DNA of 64,000 nucleotides, taken from NCBI RefSeq assembly GCF_029625215.1, contig NZ_CP121197.1, forward strand, positions 2,108,001 through 2,172,000, in the 5' to 3' direction. The notes beneath the pieces are model-generated. The model saw only the letters and a program-made list of their open reading frames with translations. It searched no databases and was not told the DNA's origin. A program made the position numbers and the translations under genes. Position 1 is the stretch's first letter; each line of letters starts with the position of its first letter. This document shows positions 54,373 to 64,000 of the stretch, in pieces. The DNA comes from Aurantibacillus circumpalustris (GTDB lineage: Bacteria > Bacteroidota > Bacteroidia > B-17B0 > Aurantibacillaceae).

Positions 54373-55446
54373 ATGGATAGTACTGGCGTCTATAACGACG
54401 GTTTTTCGGCAAGGCAAATTAATTGCACCATCAGTGTTACGAATGGTCATTTACACATCTACCTTCAAAACGAAACCCGTGATTTATTAATTTGGGATCT
54501 AAAAAATCTTAAGTCCTGTCATTTAAATGGTTCGCATATCATAATTAAGTATGGTGAGTATCCTCATCATACCCTAGAATGTAATGGAGAAGTAGCCAAA
54601 GAAATTTATAGAATTTGGAGTGGAAACCATTTCATACGAAAAGCCGAAGGTCTTACATTCAGTAGCAAAAGGGTAATGGTTATTTCTCTTATCGTTTTGT
54701 TTATAGCACTAGGCGTATTTACCTTGTTTTATGTGCTGCCTTGGGCAGGTGAAAAGGCCGCAAACCTTATACCCATTAGTACAGAAGTTCAACTCGGTGA
54801 AAGCATTGGTGAAATGTATGCCAAAGAAAGTGACATGAATGATTCTGCCAATTATTATATGCACCAATTTGTAAAACAACTTGAGCTGGACGATACTTAT
54901 AAAATCGATGTAAAAGTTGTACAATCAGAAGATATCAATGCGTTTGCTTTGCCGGGTGGAAAAATATTTGTGTATTCGGGTATTATTGAAAAAATGGAAA
55001 ATTATGAGGAGTTAGTTGCTCTGCTAGGACATGAAGTGACTCACGTTTTAAATCGCCATTCATTAAAAAATATTTGCAGAAGTGCTGCCACAAGTATTGT
55101 TGTTGCGAGTTTGTTCGGTGATGTTACGGGTATTGGCGCTGGAATACTATCACAAGCAGAACAATTTAAACAACTCGACTATTCACGAGATTTGGAAACG
55201 GAAGCCGATAATAATGGACTTCAGATTATGGTAGAGAATAAAGTAAATCCGCAAGGAATGCTTGATTTGCTGCGCTTACTAAAAGAAGAAGGAACGGAAA
55301 TGCCTAAATTTATGAAATACCTGAGCACACATCCTGATACTGATTCAAGAATTTCCAATATTTTAAATAATCCGGAATTGAAAAACGAGTTCCCTGAAAA
55401 TGAAAAGTTAAAGGAGCTTTTTATCAAGGTGAAAGGCTGTATTTAA
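54373..55446 (+). CDS. M48-family zinc metalloprotease
   Basis: A 357-residue membrane-bound protease. An N-terminal soluble domain (1-95) resembling those of DUF898-linked proteases is followed by one membrane segment (residues 101-125). The peptidase domain has H220-E-V-T-H224 and a downstream ETEADNNG block that supplies the third zinc ligand. The chain has the NAFALPGGKIFVYSGII substrate-binding strand. It probably degrades misfolded or damaged envelope proteins. The start lies two bases after the DUF898 stop, so the pair is one operon. Confidence 0.93.
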   Translation: MDSTGVYNDGFSARQINCTISVTNGHLHIYLQNETRDLLIWDLKNLKSCHLNGSHIIIKYGEYPHHTLECNGEVAKEIYRIWSGNHFIRKAEGLTFSSKRVMVISLIVLFIALGVFTLFYVLPWAGEKAANLIPISTEVQLGESIGEMYAKESDMNDSANYYMHQFVKQLELDDTYKIDVKVVQSEDINAFALPGGKIFVYSGIIEKMENYEELVALLGHEVTHVLNRHSLKNICRSAATSIVVASLFGDVTGIGAGILSQAEQFKQLDYSRDLETEADNNGLQIMVENKVNPQGMLDLLRLLKEEGTEMPKFMKYLSTHPDTDSRISNILNNPELKNEFPENEKLKELFIKVKGCI

Positions 55447-55483
55447 GGATTGGCAAGTGTTTTAAAAATCCCCTAAAATATCC

Positions 55484-55491
55484 TATCTTTG
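55484..55491 (+). promoter_or_regulatory. -7 box upstream of ABC-F gene
   Basis: TATCTTTG, a perfect TAnnTTTG, 20 bases before the start codon. The -33 position holds TTT rather than TTG. Confidence 0.5.
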
Positions 55492-55511
55492 CCCCCTAAT
55501 TTCAGAAAAAA

Positions 55512-57449
55512 ATGATCTCAGTTAATGGCGTTACGGTGAGTTTTGGCGGGTACGACTTGTTCGACAATATTTCCTTTTTAATAAACCCGAAAGATAGAAT
55601 TGGTTTGGCCGGAAAAAACGGCGCAGGTAAATCTACTTTGCTTAAAATTTTATCGGGAAATCAGAATCCTACCAAGGGAGATATTTCCATGCCTAAGACC
55701 TGCAAGATCGGTTATTTGCCACAAGATATGATTCACCAACATGGTCGCACCGTGTTTGAAGAAACGGAATCTGCTTTTGAAGAAATTCAACAGTTAGAGA
55801 ATCGTATTATTGAGATTAATCACCAATTTGAAACACGCACCGATTACGAAAGCAAAGAATATTCTCAATTAATAGAAGAACAAACGGATGTTTACACACG
55901 TTTGGATATGCTTGGTGCAAGCAATGTGCACGAGGAAATTGAAAAGATATTAAAAGGTTTAGGTTTCGATCGCAAAGATTTTGACCGTCAAACAGCTGAA
56001 TTTAGTGGTGGTTGGAGAATGCGTATTGAATTAGCAAAATTGCTTTTACAAAAACCCGATGTGTTATTATTAGATGAGCCCACCAATCACCTGGATATTG
56101 AAGCCATTATGTGGTTGGAAGAATTTATGGAAACGTTCTCTGGTTCTGTATTACTAATTAGTCACGATAAAACATTTTTAGATAATGTAACCAATCGTAC
56201 CATTGAAATTTCTAATCAAAAAATTTACGATTACAAAACAAATTATTCTCGCTATTTAGTTCTTCGTAAAGAACGTCGTGAACAACAAGAAAATGCTGCT
56301 AAAAACCAACAAAAAATAATTGATCAAACCGAAGTACTCATTGATAAATACCGTGCTAAGGCCAGCAAAGCAGCATTCGCACAATCTTTGATTAAGAAGT
56401 TAGATCGTATGGAGCGTGTTGAGGTAGACGATGACGATACACAAAGTATGAACTTCCGTTTTCCTGCGCCAGCGCATAGCGGCAAGATTGTATTGACCGT
56501 GGAAAACGCTGCTAAAAATTACGGACCAAAACATATTTTTTCAGGCGCAGAATTTATTATCACGAAAGGTGAGAAGATTGGATTAGTGGGACGTAACGGT
56601 GAAGGAAAAAGTACCATGATGAAGATGATTGCCAAAAAAGTAGACTTCGATGGTAAAATCACTTTAGGGCACAGTGTTTTGATGGGTTATTTTGAGCAAG
56701 ATCAAGAAGAAAAATTAGATCCAAAGAAAACAGTTTTTGAAACGATTGATGAAGCTGCAGTTGGCGAGGTGCGTCGTCAGGTACGCGGATTGTTAGGTTC
56801 CTTTTTATTTAGAGGTGACGATATTGATAAAAAAGTTCAGGTGTTAAGTGGGGGAGAACGTGGTCGTTTAGCATTATGCAAATTATTGCTAGAGCCTTAC
56901 AATCTTTTATTAATGGATGAGCCAACGAATCACTTGGATATCCGTTCGAAAGATATTTTAAAGCGTGCTTTAATTGATTATGAAGGAACGGTAATCATGG
57001 TGAGTCACGATAGAGATTTTATGAAAGGAATTTGCGATCGTTTATTCGAATTCCGCGAAGGCAAGGTAAAAGAGTACTTATGCGACATTGAAGAATTCAT
57101 GCAAATACGTAAAGTAGAACGCTTAAATGAACTGGATTTGGATAAAACGGGTAGGGTACAGGAGACAGTTGTTCAGTCTGCAGGAAGCAGTAAGCAGGTG
57201 GCAGCGAGTAGTGAGCAGAAATCGAATGAAGCTGAGCAAAAACAAATTCGTAATCAAATAAAAAAGTCGGAAGAAACAATTTCTAGTTTAGAAGAGAAGA
57301 TAAAAGCTTGTGACGATAAATTAGCAAATGCTGATGAATACGAAAAGCTGATGAATGATAAAACTTTTTTCGCCGACTACGAGAAATTGAAAAAGGACCT
57401 TGAAGCGGAGATGGAGAAGTGGGAAGAGTTAAGCGGGAAATTGCTGTAG
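55512..57449 (+). CDS. ABC-F family ribosome-associated ATPase
   Basis: A 645-residue soluble protein with two ABC domains and no membrane segment. First domain: Walker A GKNGAGKST (34-42), signature FSGGWRMRIELAK, Walker B VLLLDEPTNHLD. Second: GRNGEGKST, LSGGERGRLALCK, LLLMDEPTNHLD. A charged linker between them (RKERREQQENAAKN) is the P-site tRNA-interacting motif of ABC-F translation factors. The C-terminal coiled coil is preceded by a low-complexity stretch (SAGSSKQVAASSEQKSNEAE) whose DNA resembles the ACTG repeats found elsewhere in the window. Confidence 0.95.
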   Translation: MISVNGVTVSFGGYDLFDNISFLINPKDRIGLAGKNGAGKSTLLKILSGNQNPTKGDISMPKTCKIGYLPQDMIHQHGRTVFEETESAFEEIQQLENRIIEINHQFETRTDYESKEYSQLIEEQTDVYTRLDMLGASNVHEEIEKILKGLGFDRKDFDRQTAEFSGGWRMRIELAKLLLQKPDVLLLDEPTNHLDIEAIMWLEEFMETFSGSVLLISHDKTFLDNVTNRTIEISNQKIYDYKTNYSRYLVLRKERREQQENAAKNQQKIIDQTEVLIDKYRAKASKAAFAQSLIKKLDRMERVEVDDDDTQSMNFRFPAPAHSGKIVLTVENAAKNYGPKHIFSGAEFIITKGEKIGLVGRNGEGKSTMMKMIAKKVDFDGKITLGHSVLMGYFEQDQEEKLDPKKTVFETIDEAAVGEVRRQVRGLLGSFLFRGDDIDKKVQVLSGGERGRLALCKLLLEPYNLLLMDEPTNHLDIRSKDILKRALIDYEGTVIMVSHDRDFMKGICDRLFEFREGKVKEYLCDIEEFMQIRKVERLNELDLDKTGRVQETVVQSAGSSKQVAASSEQKSNEAEQKQIRNQIKKSEETISSLEEKIKACDDKLANADEYEKLMNDKTFFADYEKLKKDLEAEMEKWEELSGKLL

Positions 57450-57475
57450 GGCAATGTATCTCGTAATTTGCACCT

Positions 57476-57557
57476 TGTAACTTGTCTGGATGTTTAAAAA
57501 AAACAGGACTTATAGGCAAAGTTAAGCACGCAAACAAGGCACGGTGTACAAGTTACA
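57476..57557. repeat. inverted repeat between convergent genes
   Basis: TGTAACTTGT at 57476 and its complement ACAAGTTACA at 57548, with 62 bases between them. It lies in the 145-bp gap between the ABC-F gene and the convergent membrane protein gene. Confidence 0.45.
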
Positions 57558-57594
57558 GCAAGAAGGGTGATAAACGAATGCTAGCTATCAGCCA

Positions 57595-59040
57595 CTAAAG
57601 CCCCTCATTCACCTTTAAAATCAAAGTCCCAGTTTCTTTAAAAAATTCTACCGCTTTAAATTTCACCGGATTGTTTTTGTAATAACTCAAATTATATGGA
57701 GGAAATAGTATCAAATAATCAAATTCCTTAAGTTCATTCCTATTGTCACTTAAGCCTTTCGGGTGATGTGTGTTAATAGAAACTCCTTTAAAATTATAAT
57801 GGTATTTGTCAGTCATCTGATAATAATTCCTGAAACCTCCATATAATTCGGGACTTATGCCCACTTTAACGGCATTCAAAGCTTCTACTTTATCAAAGCT
57901 CTTTTTTAGATCAGCTTGTATATGAAAATCAAAAACTGAGTTTAAATTCATTGATAAAATAAAATTAAGCGCTAATAAACTCGATATTAAATAAAAAAGA
58001 ATTGGTTTTATAAATCCTGATTTAAAAATTTTATTGAGCATATAAATAAAACAGACCGCACTTGTAGGGAAAAGAAAAATGGCACTACGGTAATAAGGAA
58101 ATACAACGTGGAAAAGATATCGGTTAATAAAAGTTACACTCAACATTGTAAGTAAGATGATGCTTGTGTAATACCAGATTCTATTTTGTTTCGCGTTTCG
58201 ACTGAAGATGCCAAGCATGCAGGAAAGAGCGAGTAGAATGAAAATTGTAATTGAGAGAAAATTTAATAAAGTTTCATTTATTTGAGAATGGTAAAGAAGC
58301 CCTTGGCTAAAAACCTGAAAATACTCTAAAAAATGATCGGTGCCTGCTCCAACAACATCGTTTGAACAAATGGTCATAAAAATAAAAGCTCTAATAACGA
58401 TGGCTGAAATAAGAATAACATAAGTAACATCCCTGTAAAAAACCCATGAACGAAATATTTGTAGTCCATTTTTAAAATGCACAACAAAAAAATAAACAAT
58501 AGCAAAAGCCATAAAAAAGTAAATAAAACTAAAGTTGGAAAGGGGGCTGAGTCCAGAAAAAATAAGCCCAAAAAAAGCTTGTTTTAAATTGTTGTTCTTA
58601 AGCGATAATATAAAAAGGAGTAGAGCGAGTGCTTGGAACATAAGTCCTGGTGAGTAACCACGAGCTAATCCAAGATAATCGAGGATATAAGGATTTAATA
58701 AAAGAACAGAAAAAATTAAGAATTTAAGATGAGTTGGTTCGATCGACCTGATCCAAATAAGTACAACCACAAAAAAAGTAAACGTTGAAAGGGTACTAAA
58801 CCAGCGAATTTGCCAGAGACTTTCGGCCTTAAAAAGAATAGCGATTTTAATTGCTATACTGTTAATCCAATGAGTATTACCAGTGCAGAGGGCTTCGGTA
58901 TACCAGAATTTTTTCATGTTGTAGAATGAGTAAGCTTCATCGTGGGTAATGTCTACCAAAGTCGTTCTTAAGAAAACGTAAATAAACAGACTACAGATTA
59001 ACAGTAGTATAAAAGTATCGGTTTTGCTGAGCTTCCCCAC
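57595..59040 (-). CDS. polytopic membrane protein, GT-C/PMT-like glycosyltransferase
   Basis: A 481-residue protein with about eleven membrane segments. The first periplasmic loop carries DITHDEAYSFYN near residue 33, in the position of the catalytic Asp/Glu of GT-C (PMT/ArnT-type) glycosyltransferases, and the last soluble region follows the final helix. Such enzymes use lipid-linked sugars, but no acceptor can be inferred. There are no glycan genes next to it. The call is at superfamily level. Confidence 0.7.
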   Translation of the reverse strand: MGKLSKTDTFILLLICSLFIYVFLRTTLVDITHDEAYSFYNMKKFWYTEALCTGNTHWINSIAIKIAILFKAESLWQIRWFSTLSTFTFFVVVLIWIRSIEPTHLKFLIFSVLLLNPYILDYLGLARGYSPGLMFQALALLLFILSLKNNNLKQAFFGLIFSGLSPLSNFSFIYFFMAFAIVYFFVVHFKNGLQIFRSWVFYRDVTYVILISAIVIRAFIFMTICSNDVVGAGTDHFLEYFQVFSQGLLYHSQINETLLNFLSITIFILLALSCMLGIFSRNAKQNRIWYYTSIILLTMLSVTFINRYLFHVVFPYYRSAIFLFPTSAVCFIYMLNKIFKSGFIKPILFYLISSLLALNFILSMNLNSVFDFHIQADLKKSFDKVEALNAVKVGISPELYGGFRNYYQMTDKYHYNFKGVSINTHHPKGLSDNRNELKEFDYLILFPPYNLSYYKNNPVKFKAVEFFKETGTLILKVNEGL

Positions 59041-59111
59041 GATTTAAATATAATTTAAAAGGAAGTAAAACACTAGTTTTATTAATATTATATTTGTTTT
59101 CTCGAAATAAA

Positions 59112-59879
59112 ATGGAACTTAAAAAACATATACCAAATGCACTTACTTGCGGGAATTTATTCTTTGGATGTTTGGCTTTGGTTCAGGCTTTTAATAATGA
59201 TTTGGTTTACACCGCTTATTTTGTAGCCATTGCTTTAGTGTTGGATTTTTTTGATGGTTTTGTCGCAAGATTATTGAAAGTGTGCTCTCCAATAGGCAAG
59301 GATTTAGATAGCTTAGCAGACATGGTCACTTTTGGCGTGGTGCCTGGCGTGGTGATGTTTCAACTCTTAAATGCGGCTTTTCTGAGCGTGTTAAATACAA
59401 CTGATTTGTCGGGCGATGTAGGAATTAGCCCAAATTATTCTGGTATTCAAACCGAAGCGTATTTCGGGTTTATTATCACCATTTTTTCGTGTATACGTTT
59501 GGCGAGATTTAATAACGACACCCGTCAATCTACTTCTTTTATAGGGCTGCCAACGCCTGCTAACACCATGGTTATTTGTTCATTACCTTTGATTTTGGCT
59601 TTTCAGCCAGAGTTGCATTTTGCTACTAAATTAATAGAAAATCCAGCGTTTTTAATTGCATTCTCCTGTATCATGAGTTATTTATTACTAGCTGAAATTC
59701 CTTTGTTTGCGCTAAAATTCAAGAATTTTGCTTGGTCCGATAACAAAATAGTGTATCTTTTTTTACTGGTGGCGGTGGTTCTGCTCTTTGGTCTGAATGT
59801 GATAGCGGTGCCGCTGATTATTCTTCTTTATATTTTAATAAGTATTGTGAATAACATATTTTTAAAGAATAAAGTTTAA
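59112..59879 (+). CDS. pssA: CDP-diacylglycerol-serine O-phosphatidyltransferase
   Basis: Makes phosphatidylserine, the precursor of phosphatidylethanolamine. The CDP-alcohol phosphotransferase motif D-G-x2-A-R-x8-G-x3-D-x3-D is complete in DFFDGFVARLL ... SPIGKDLDSLADMVTFG. About eight membrane segments follow over 255 residues. The ATG at 59112 (MELKKHIPNALTCGNLFFG) matches the family start; an in-frame TTG six codons upstream is not needed. purS begins 32 bases after it. Confidence 0.95.
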   Translation: MELKKHIPNALTCGNLFFGCLALVQAFNNDLVYTAYFVAIALVLDFFDGFVARLLKVCSPIGKDLDSLADMVTFGVVPGVVMFQLLNAAFLSVLNTTDLSGDVGISPNYSGIQTEAYFGFIITIFSCIRLARFNNDTRQSTSFIGLPTPANTMVICSLPLILAFQPELHFATKLIENPAFLIAFSCIMSYLLLAEIPLFALKFKNFAWSDNKIVYLFLLVAVVLLFGLNVIAVPLIILLYILISIVNNIFLKNKV

Positions 59880-59911
59880 TTCTATTTTTGTTGCTCAAAA
59901 TTTTAAAAAAG

Positions 59912-60169
59912 ATGACAAAGTTTATTGCAGATATTGATGTAATGCCGATGAAAGCATTATTAGATCCACAAGGAAAAGCGGTTACGGGATCGATGAAAAA
60001 TTTAAATCTTTCTGAGATTGAAAATGTACGTATTGGCAAACACATTACTTTAGAAATTAGTGCTGCTGATGAAGCTGCTGCGAATGCTAAGGTTGACGAG
60101 GCGTGCAAGAAATTATTGTGCAATCAAATCATGGAGTTTTACGAATTTAAATTGACAGCAGTTAAATAA
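59912..60169 (+). CDS. purS: PurS, FGAM synthase small subunit
   Basis: An 85-residue PurS. It forms a bridge between PurL and PurQ to make formylglycinamidine ribonucleotide synthase in purine biosynthesis. The pattern FIADIDVMPMKALLDPQGKAV, SEIENVRIGKHITLEI and ACKKLLCNQIMEFYEFKL covers the entire small alpha/beta fold. The ATG at 59912 fits; the upstream TTG eight codons earlier is probably not used. No purL or purQ lies in the window. Confidence 0.93.
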   Translation: MTKFIADIDVMPMKALLDPQGKAVTGSMKNLNLSEIENVRIGKHITLEISAADEAAANAKVDEACKKLLCNQIMEFYEFKLTAVK

Positions 60170-60247
60170 TTTGTAATTATTCTGTTTTAGAATATTAAAA
60201 TATAATCAATCTAATAATTTATAAAATCAAAAAATAACCAAACAACA

Positions 60248-61501
60248 ATGGGATATTTATTTACATCAGAGTCAGTTTCAGAAGGACATCCAGATAAGGT
60301 AGCAGATCAAATTTCTGACGCTTTAATCGACAATTTTTTAGCATTCGATCCGAATAGTAAGGTTGCATGTGAAACTTTAGTAACCACGGGTCAAGTAGTT
60401 TTAGCGGGTGAAGTTAAATCCAAAGCATATTTAGATGTGCAGGAAATTGCACGTGAGGTGATCCGTAGAATTGGATACACAAAATCAGAGTACATGTTTG
60501 AAGCAAATTCTTGCGGAATTCTTTCTGCAATTCATGAGCAATCTTCTGATATTAATCAGGGAGTTGATCGTAAGAAAAAAGAAGAGCAAGGTGCTGGTGA
60601 TCAGGGAATGATGTTTGGTTATGCGACCAACGAAACAGATAATTACATGCCTTTGGCTTTAGATTTAGCACATGGTATTTTAATTGAGTTGGCTGCATTG
60701 CGTAGAGAAAATAAACAAATAAAATATTTACGTCCCGATGCTAAATCACAAGTTACTTTAGAGTACAGTGATGATAATGTACCTGTTCGTATTGATGCTA
60801 TTGTTGTTTCAACACAGCACGATGATTTTGATTCAGAACCAAAAATGTTGGCCAAGATTAAAAAAGACATCATTGATATTTTAATCCCTCGTGTAAAGAA
60901 AAAATATCCAAAGTATGCTCACCTGTTCAATAACAAAATTAATTACCATATTAACCCTACTGGAAAATTCGTAATTGGTGGGCCACATGGTGATACTGGT
61001 TTAACAGGTCGTAAAATTATTGTAGATACATACGGCGGAAAAGGTGCTCACGGTGGTGGTGCTTTCTCTGGAAAGGATCCGAGTAAAGTAGATCGTTCAG
61101 CAGCTTATGCAACGCGTCATATCGCTAAAAATTTAGTAGCGGCAGGCGTTTGTTCAGAAGTATTAGTTCAGGTTTCTTATGCCATAGGTGTTGCACAACC
61201 AATGGGTATTTTTATTGATACTTATGGTACCGCAAAAGTAAAAATGACCGACGGTCAAATTGCGAAGATTGTTGAAAGTGTATTTGATATGCGTCCGTAC
61301 TTTATTGAACAACGTTTTAAATTGCGTACACCAATGTATAGCGAAACAGCTGCTTATGGTCATATGGGACGTAAAAACGAAATAGTTACCAAAACCTTTA
61401 AAACCCCTGATGGAAAATCAAAAACAATGAAAGTTGAATTGTTTACCTGGGAGAAATTAGATTATGTTTCAAAAGTTAAATCTGCTTTCAAGATTAAATA
61501 A
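60248..61501 (+). CDS. metK: S-adenosylmethionine synthetase
   Basis: Makes S-adenosylmethionine from methionine and ATP. The 417-residue chain shows the standard marks: [20 protein letters not shown] at the N terminus, [15 protein letters not shown] (motif 1), and [19 protein letters not shown] (motif 2). Full length and typical. I looked for an SAM riboswitch in the 78 bases upstream and saw no structure. Confidence 0.97.
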   Translation: MGYLFTSESVSEGHPDKVADQISDALIDNFLAFDPNSKVACETLVTTGQVVLAGEVKSKAYLDVQEIAREVIRRIGYTKSEYMFEANSCGILSAIHEQSSDINQGVDRKKKEEQGAGDQGMMFGYATNETDNYMPLALDLAHGILIELAALRRENKQIKYLRPDAKSQVTLEYSDDNVPVRIDAIVVSTQHDDFDSEPKMLAKIKKDIIDILIPRVKKKYPKYAHLFNNKINYHINPTGKFVIGGPHGDTGLTGRKIIVDTYGGKGAHGGGAFSGKDPSKVDRSAAYATRHIAKNLVAAGVCSEVLVQVSYAIGVAQPMGIFIDTYGTAKVKMTDGQIAKIVESVFDMRPYFIEQRFKLRTPMYSETAAYGHMGRKNEIVTKTFKTPDGKSKTMKVELFTWEKLDYVSKVKSAFKIK

Positions 61502-61523
61502 TAATTAATTTTATTTTTTTATT

Positions 61524-61556
61524 AAGGCTGTCATTATTGAAATGGCGGCCTTTTTT
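61524..61556 (+). terminator. metK terminator
   Basis: AAGGCTGTCAT and ATGGCGGCCTT pair with G-U and one mismatch, then T6. Confidence 0.8.
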
Positions 61557-61726
61557 GTTAAATTATTAATTAGTAGTTAATTATATTCCTGAAATATTTG
61601 TAGATAAGATTATCCTAAATTTTATAGTAGATGGATTTTATTGGCTTAAATTTGAATTACTAATAACACAACTAAAGTGCTAAAAGTATAAACCCAAAAA
61701 TTCTTAAAAACCTTAAAACAATTTCT

Positions 61727-64000
61727 ATGAATTCTCTTAAAAAGACCTTTAGGTTAACGTGCCTCGTTATGGCATTATTTTTAATCACGGCCAGTAAGGC
61801 TCAACTCTCTGGAGCATATGCTGTACCAGGAACATTTACTTCGGTTGCCGCAGCAATAAACAGTCTTAATATTGCCGGAGTGAGTGGACCTGTTATTATC
61901 AATATATCTGCTGGATACACAGAAACTGTTGTTGTAGGAGGTTTTACGTTAAACTCGATTACAGGAGCTTCTTCAATAAACACACTTGTCTTTCAAAAAA
62001 GCGGTGTAGGTGCAAATCCTATTCTTTATGCGTATGCCGGCGGTACAGCTACACCAAGTTCTGCGGTGCAAGATGGGATTTGGAGTTGCGTTGGTGCAGA
62101 TTATGTAACGATTGATGGTATTGATCTGAATGATCCAAATACATCAAATCCATCAACGATGGAGTATGGTTATGGTTTTTTTAGAGCAAGTGCAACAGAT
62201 GGTTGTCAGAATAATACCATCAAAAATTGTGTAATAACTCTTAACCGGATAAATAATGTCGCAGGTTCAGGCCCTGCAACAGATGGTTCTCGAGGTATTG
62301 ACGTAGTGGATGCAATTCCTTCATTACATACAACTGCTCTAACAATAACATCGGCGAGTGGAACAAACTCAAATAATAAGTTTTACACAAACACCATACA
62401 AAATTGCAACATAGGTATTGCCCTGATAGGTTTTGCTGCTGCAAGTCCATTCACTCTTGCCGATACAGGAAATGATATAGGAGGAAGTTCTGTGACAACG
62501 GGAAATACTATTATTAATTTTGGTGGTGGGGGCACTACAAGTCCGTCGGCAGGTGTACGTACTTTGGCTCAGTACAATATCAATGTAAGTTACAGTACGC
62601 TAAATAACAATACCGGTAGTGGCGTACTGAGTGCACAGGTGTTAAGAGGTATTTATCTGAATACTGCTACGAGCGCAAATGCTACCATCAACAATAATAC
62701 TATTACTGTAAATGGTGGCGGTACTACTAGTCAGCTAACGGCTATAGAAAACGTATCTGGAGCCACTGCTGCAACTAACTCTATTGTTATTACCAACAAT
62801 CTTATTACAAATTGCACATATAATACCGCAACCAGTGGTGTTTTTTATGGATTATATAGTACGGCATCTGCCGCGTATCTTAGTATTTCAAATAACACAT
62901 TAAGTAACAATTCGACTAATGCCACTAGTGGCAGTTATTACCCTATATACAACACCGGGGCGGTAACAACCACGGTTAATATAAATAATAATACAATTGG
63001 TCTTGGAACATTTAACGCCGGTGCTACGTCTTTAGCGCTGAGAGGTGTATATAATACGGGAGGTACAACAACTTCCACTGTAAATGTGAATTCTAATATA
63101 TTTCAGTCTGCTACTTATGTGGGCACGGGTTCTGGGGAAGCAAGTATGGTGTACAATTCAGCAACAAGAGGGCTTACTAATATGAATAATAATAATTTTA
63201 ATAACGTTGGTCTTAAAACTACTGGTACAATTTACCTGATGTACAACAGTAATGCAACTCAAAACACGAATGTAAACAACAACTTAATCACCACTGGATT
63301 TTCCAACGGAGCAACTGGCAGTACAAGTAACATGTATTTGTATTATAACTTTGGCTCGCCAACTGCTGGAACCGCTTTGTTTGATGGTAACAATTACACG
63401 AATATTACCATGGTTGGTACGGGTGTTTTTTATGGATTATATCAAGCAACAAGTACTTCACAAATCGAAATTTTCCAGAATAATCTTATTTCTAATGTAA
63501 CAGCAAGCACTTCTGTAATCAATGCACTTTACCATAACTATGGGGCTGCCACTAGTGCAATTACCAATAACACAGTTACAAACTTAAAAGGCGGTTCAGT
63601 AAATGCGATTATTATTGGAAATTCTAGTGCATCTAGTGGACTTACTGTAAACCTTAACACTGTTGGTTCATGTACCGCTTTAGCAACTACAGGACAGGCT
63701 GTAGGCATTTTTCATGTTGCAGGAGCGGCTAGTAATATTTTCAGAAATCGGGTATATGATTTAACAGGAGCAAGCACCACAAATGTGATTGGCGGGATTT
63801 ATATAAATGCTGGAGGAACACTAAGTATTTATAATAACCTGGTAGGTGATTTGAAAGCACCTTTAACCGATGGGCTTTCTATCTCAGGGTTGTATATTGG
63901 AGCTGCTACCTCAGTAAATGCGCATTTCAACACTGTTAATCTTTCAGCGTTAAGTTCGGGTGCAAATTTTGGATCAATTGCATTATATGCTTCTACTACT
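61727..64000 (+). CDS. large secreted repeat-rich surface protein (3' partial)
   Basis: The reading frame is open from ATG 61727 to the end of the window (758 codons). A signal peptide (MNSLKKTFRLTCLVMALFLI, then TASKAQ) precedes a mature chain rich in Ser, Thr, Asn, Gly and Ala. The chain repeats phrases such as NNTGSGVLS, INNNTITVNGG, SNNTLSNNSTN, LNTVGS and VTNLKGGSV about every 35-45 residues. This is typical of right-handed parallel beta-helix adhesins of Bacteroidota, which usually end in a T9SS sorting domain. The C terminus lies outside the window, so that last point is untested. Confidence 0.78.
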   Translation, partial: MNSLKKTFRLTCLVMALFLITASKAQLSGAYAVPGTFTSVAAAINSLNIAGVSGPVIINISAGYTETVVVGGFTLNSITGASSINTLVFQKSGVGANPILYAYAGGTATPSSAVQDGIWSCVGADYVTIDGIDLNDPNTSNPSTMEYGYGFFRASATDGCQNNTIKNCVITLNRINNVAGSGPATDGSRGIDVVDAIPSLHTTALTITSASGTNSNNKFYTNTIQNCNIGIALIGFAAASPFTLADTGNDIGGSSVTTGNTIINFGGGGTTSPSAGVRTLAQYNINVSYSTLNNNTGSGVLSAQVLRGIYLNTATSANATINNNTITVNGGGTTSQLTAIENVSGATAATNSIVITNNLITNCTYNTATSGVFYGLYSTASAAYLSISNNTLSNNSTNATSGSYYPIYNTGAVTTTVNINNNTIGLGTFNAGATSLALRGVYNTGGTTTSTVNVNSNIFQSATYVGTGSGEASMVYNSATRGLTNMNNNNFNNVGLKTTGTIYLMYNSNATQNTNVNNNLITTGFSNGATGSTSNMYLYYNFGSPTAGTALFDGNNYTNITMVGTGVFYGLYQATSTSQIEIFQNNLISNVTASTSVINALYHNYGAATSAITNNTVTNLKGGSVNAIIIGNSSASSGLTVNLNTVGSCTALATTGQAVGIFHVAGAASNIFRNRVYDLTGASTTNVIGGIYINAGGTLSIYNNLVGDLKAPLTDGLSISGLYIGAATSVNAHFNTVNLSALSSGANFGSIALYASTT

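Noticed and set aside
60170-60247. SAM riboswitch before metK
   Set aside because: The gap is short and A/T rich with no recognisable aptamer helices.

Overview
The window reads as a chromosomal segment from a low-GC member of the Bacteroidota (Flavobacteriia/Sphingobacteriia-like). The evidence is: several secreted proteins with type IX secretion (T9SS) C-terminal sorting domains; promoter-like TAnnTTTG -7 boxes in place of TATAAT; few Shine-Dalgarno sites; and families typical of the phylum (GSCFA, DUF4920, DUF4421, DUF2141, the long GAPDH, and DnaE with a fused N-terminal exonuclease). Most of the window is ordinary core genome.

Layout. 1-5300: the 3' part of a CCA-adding enzyme, a GSCFA protein, aspS, a TauE/SafE-type permease and a YbjQ-type protein. 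5500-10330: a T9SS protein with a fossil T9SS tail beside it, a zinc alcohol dehydrogenase, a small operon with a PaaI-type thioesterase, and a TonB-C-like secreted protein. 10562-11996: a complete IS4-family insertion sequence with 28-bp inverted repeats. 12031-17170: an operon with an ArsC-like protein and a 26-residue-repeat protein, then acyl-CoA dehydrogenase, apt, DUF4920 and GAPDH. 17400-24740: a T9SS esterase, an ECF sigma factor with its membrane partner, and small envelope proteins. 24789-29501: an Mla-type lipid transport operon (MlaE-MlaF-MlaD) continuing into an AsmA/DUF748 protein and DUF4421. 29909-35150: a T9SS protein, two structured repeats flanking a dinB gene, and a secreted four-repeat protein. 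35215-38898: a large single-chain (type IIG-like) restriction-modification enzyme next to a 1-kb graveyard of gene fragments. 39948-41576: two tandem paralogous outer-membrane beta-barrel proteins.

41584-43418 is the most unusual region. Read on the minus strand, a TAnnTTTG promoter is followed by ten exact-period 89-bp tandem units, each starting with the 5' half of tRNA-Val. An intact tRNA-Val(UAC) and its terminator come next. Then come two nearly identical GIY-YIG nuclease genes, each followed by a degenerate tRNA-Val-like sequence and a terminator, and finally a truncated third GIY-YIG start. The anticodon arm of every degenerate copy is a perfect TCCCGA...TCGGGA-type hairpin. I read this as a tRNA-associated GIY-YIG module that has duplicated at the tRNA locus, next to an amplified array of tRNA-derived units.

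43432-64000: a zinc-ribbon coiled-coil protein, a Nif3-like protein, a PpiD/SurA-type foldase, dnaE, a T9SS protein, a DUF898 protein with an M48 protease, an ABC-F ATPase, a GT-C-like membrane protein, pssA, purS, metK, and the start of a large secreted repeat-rich surface protein that runs off the window. All family calls come from reading motifs by eye; no database search was done.
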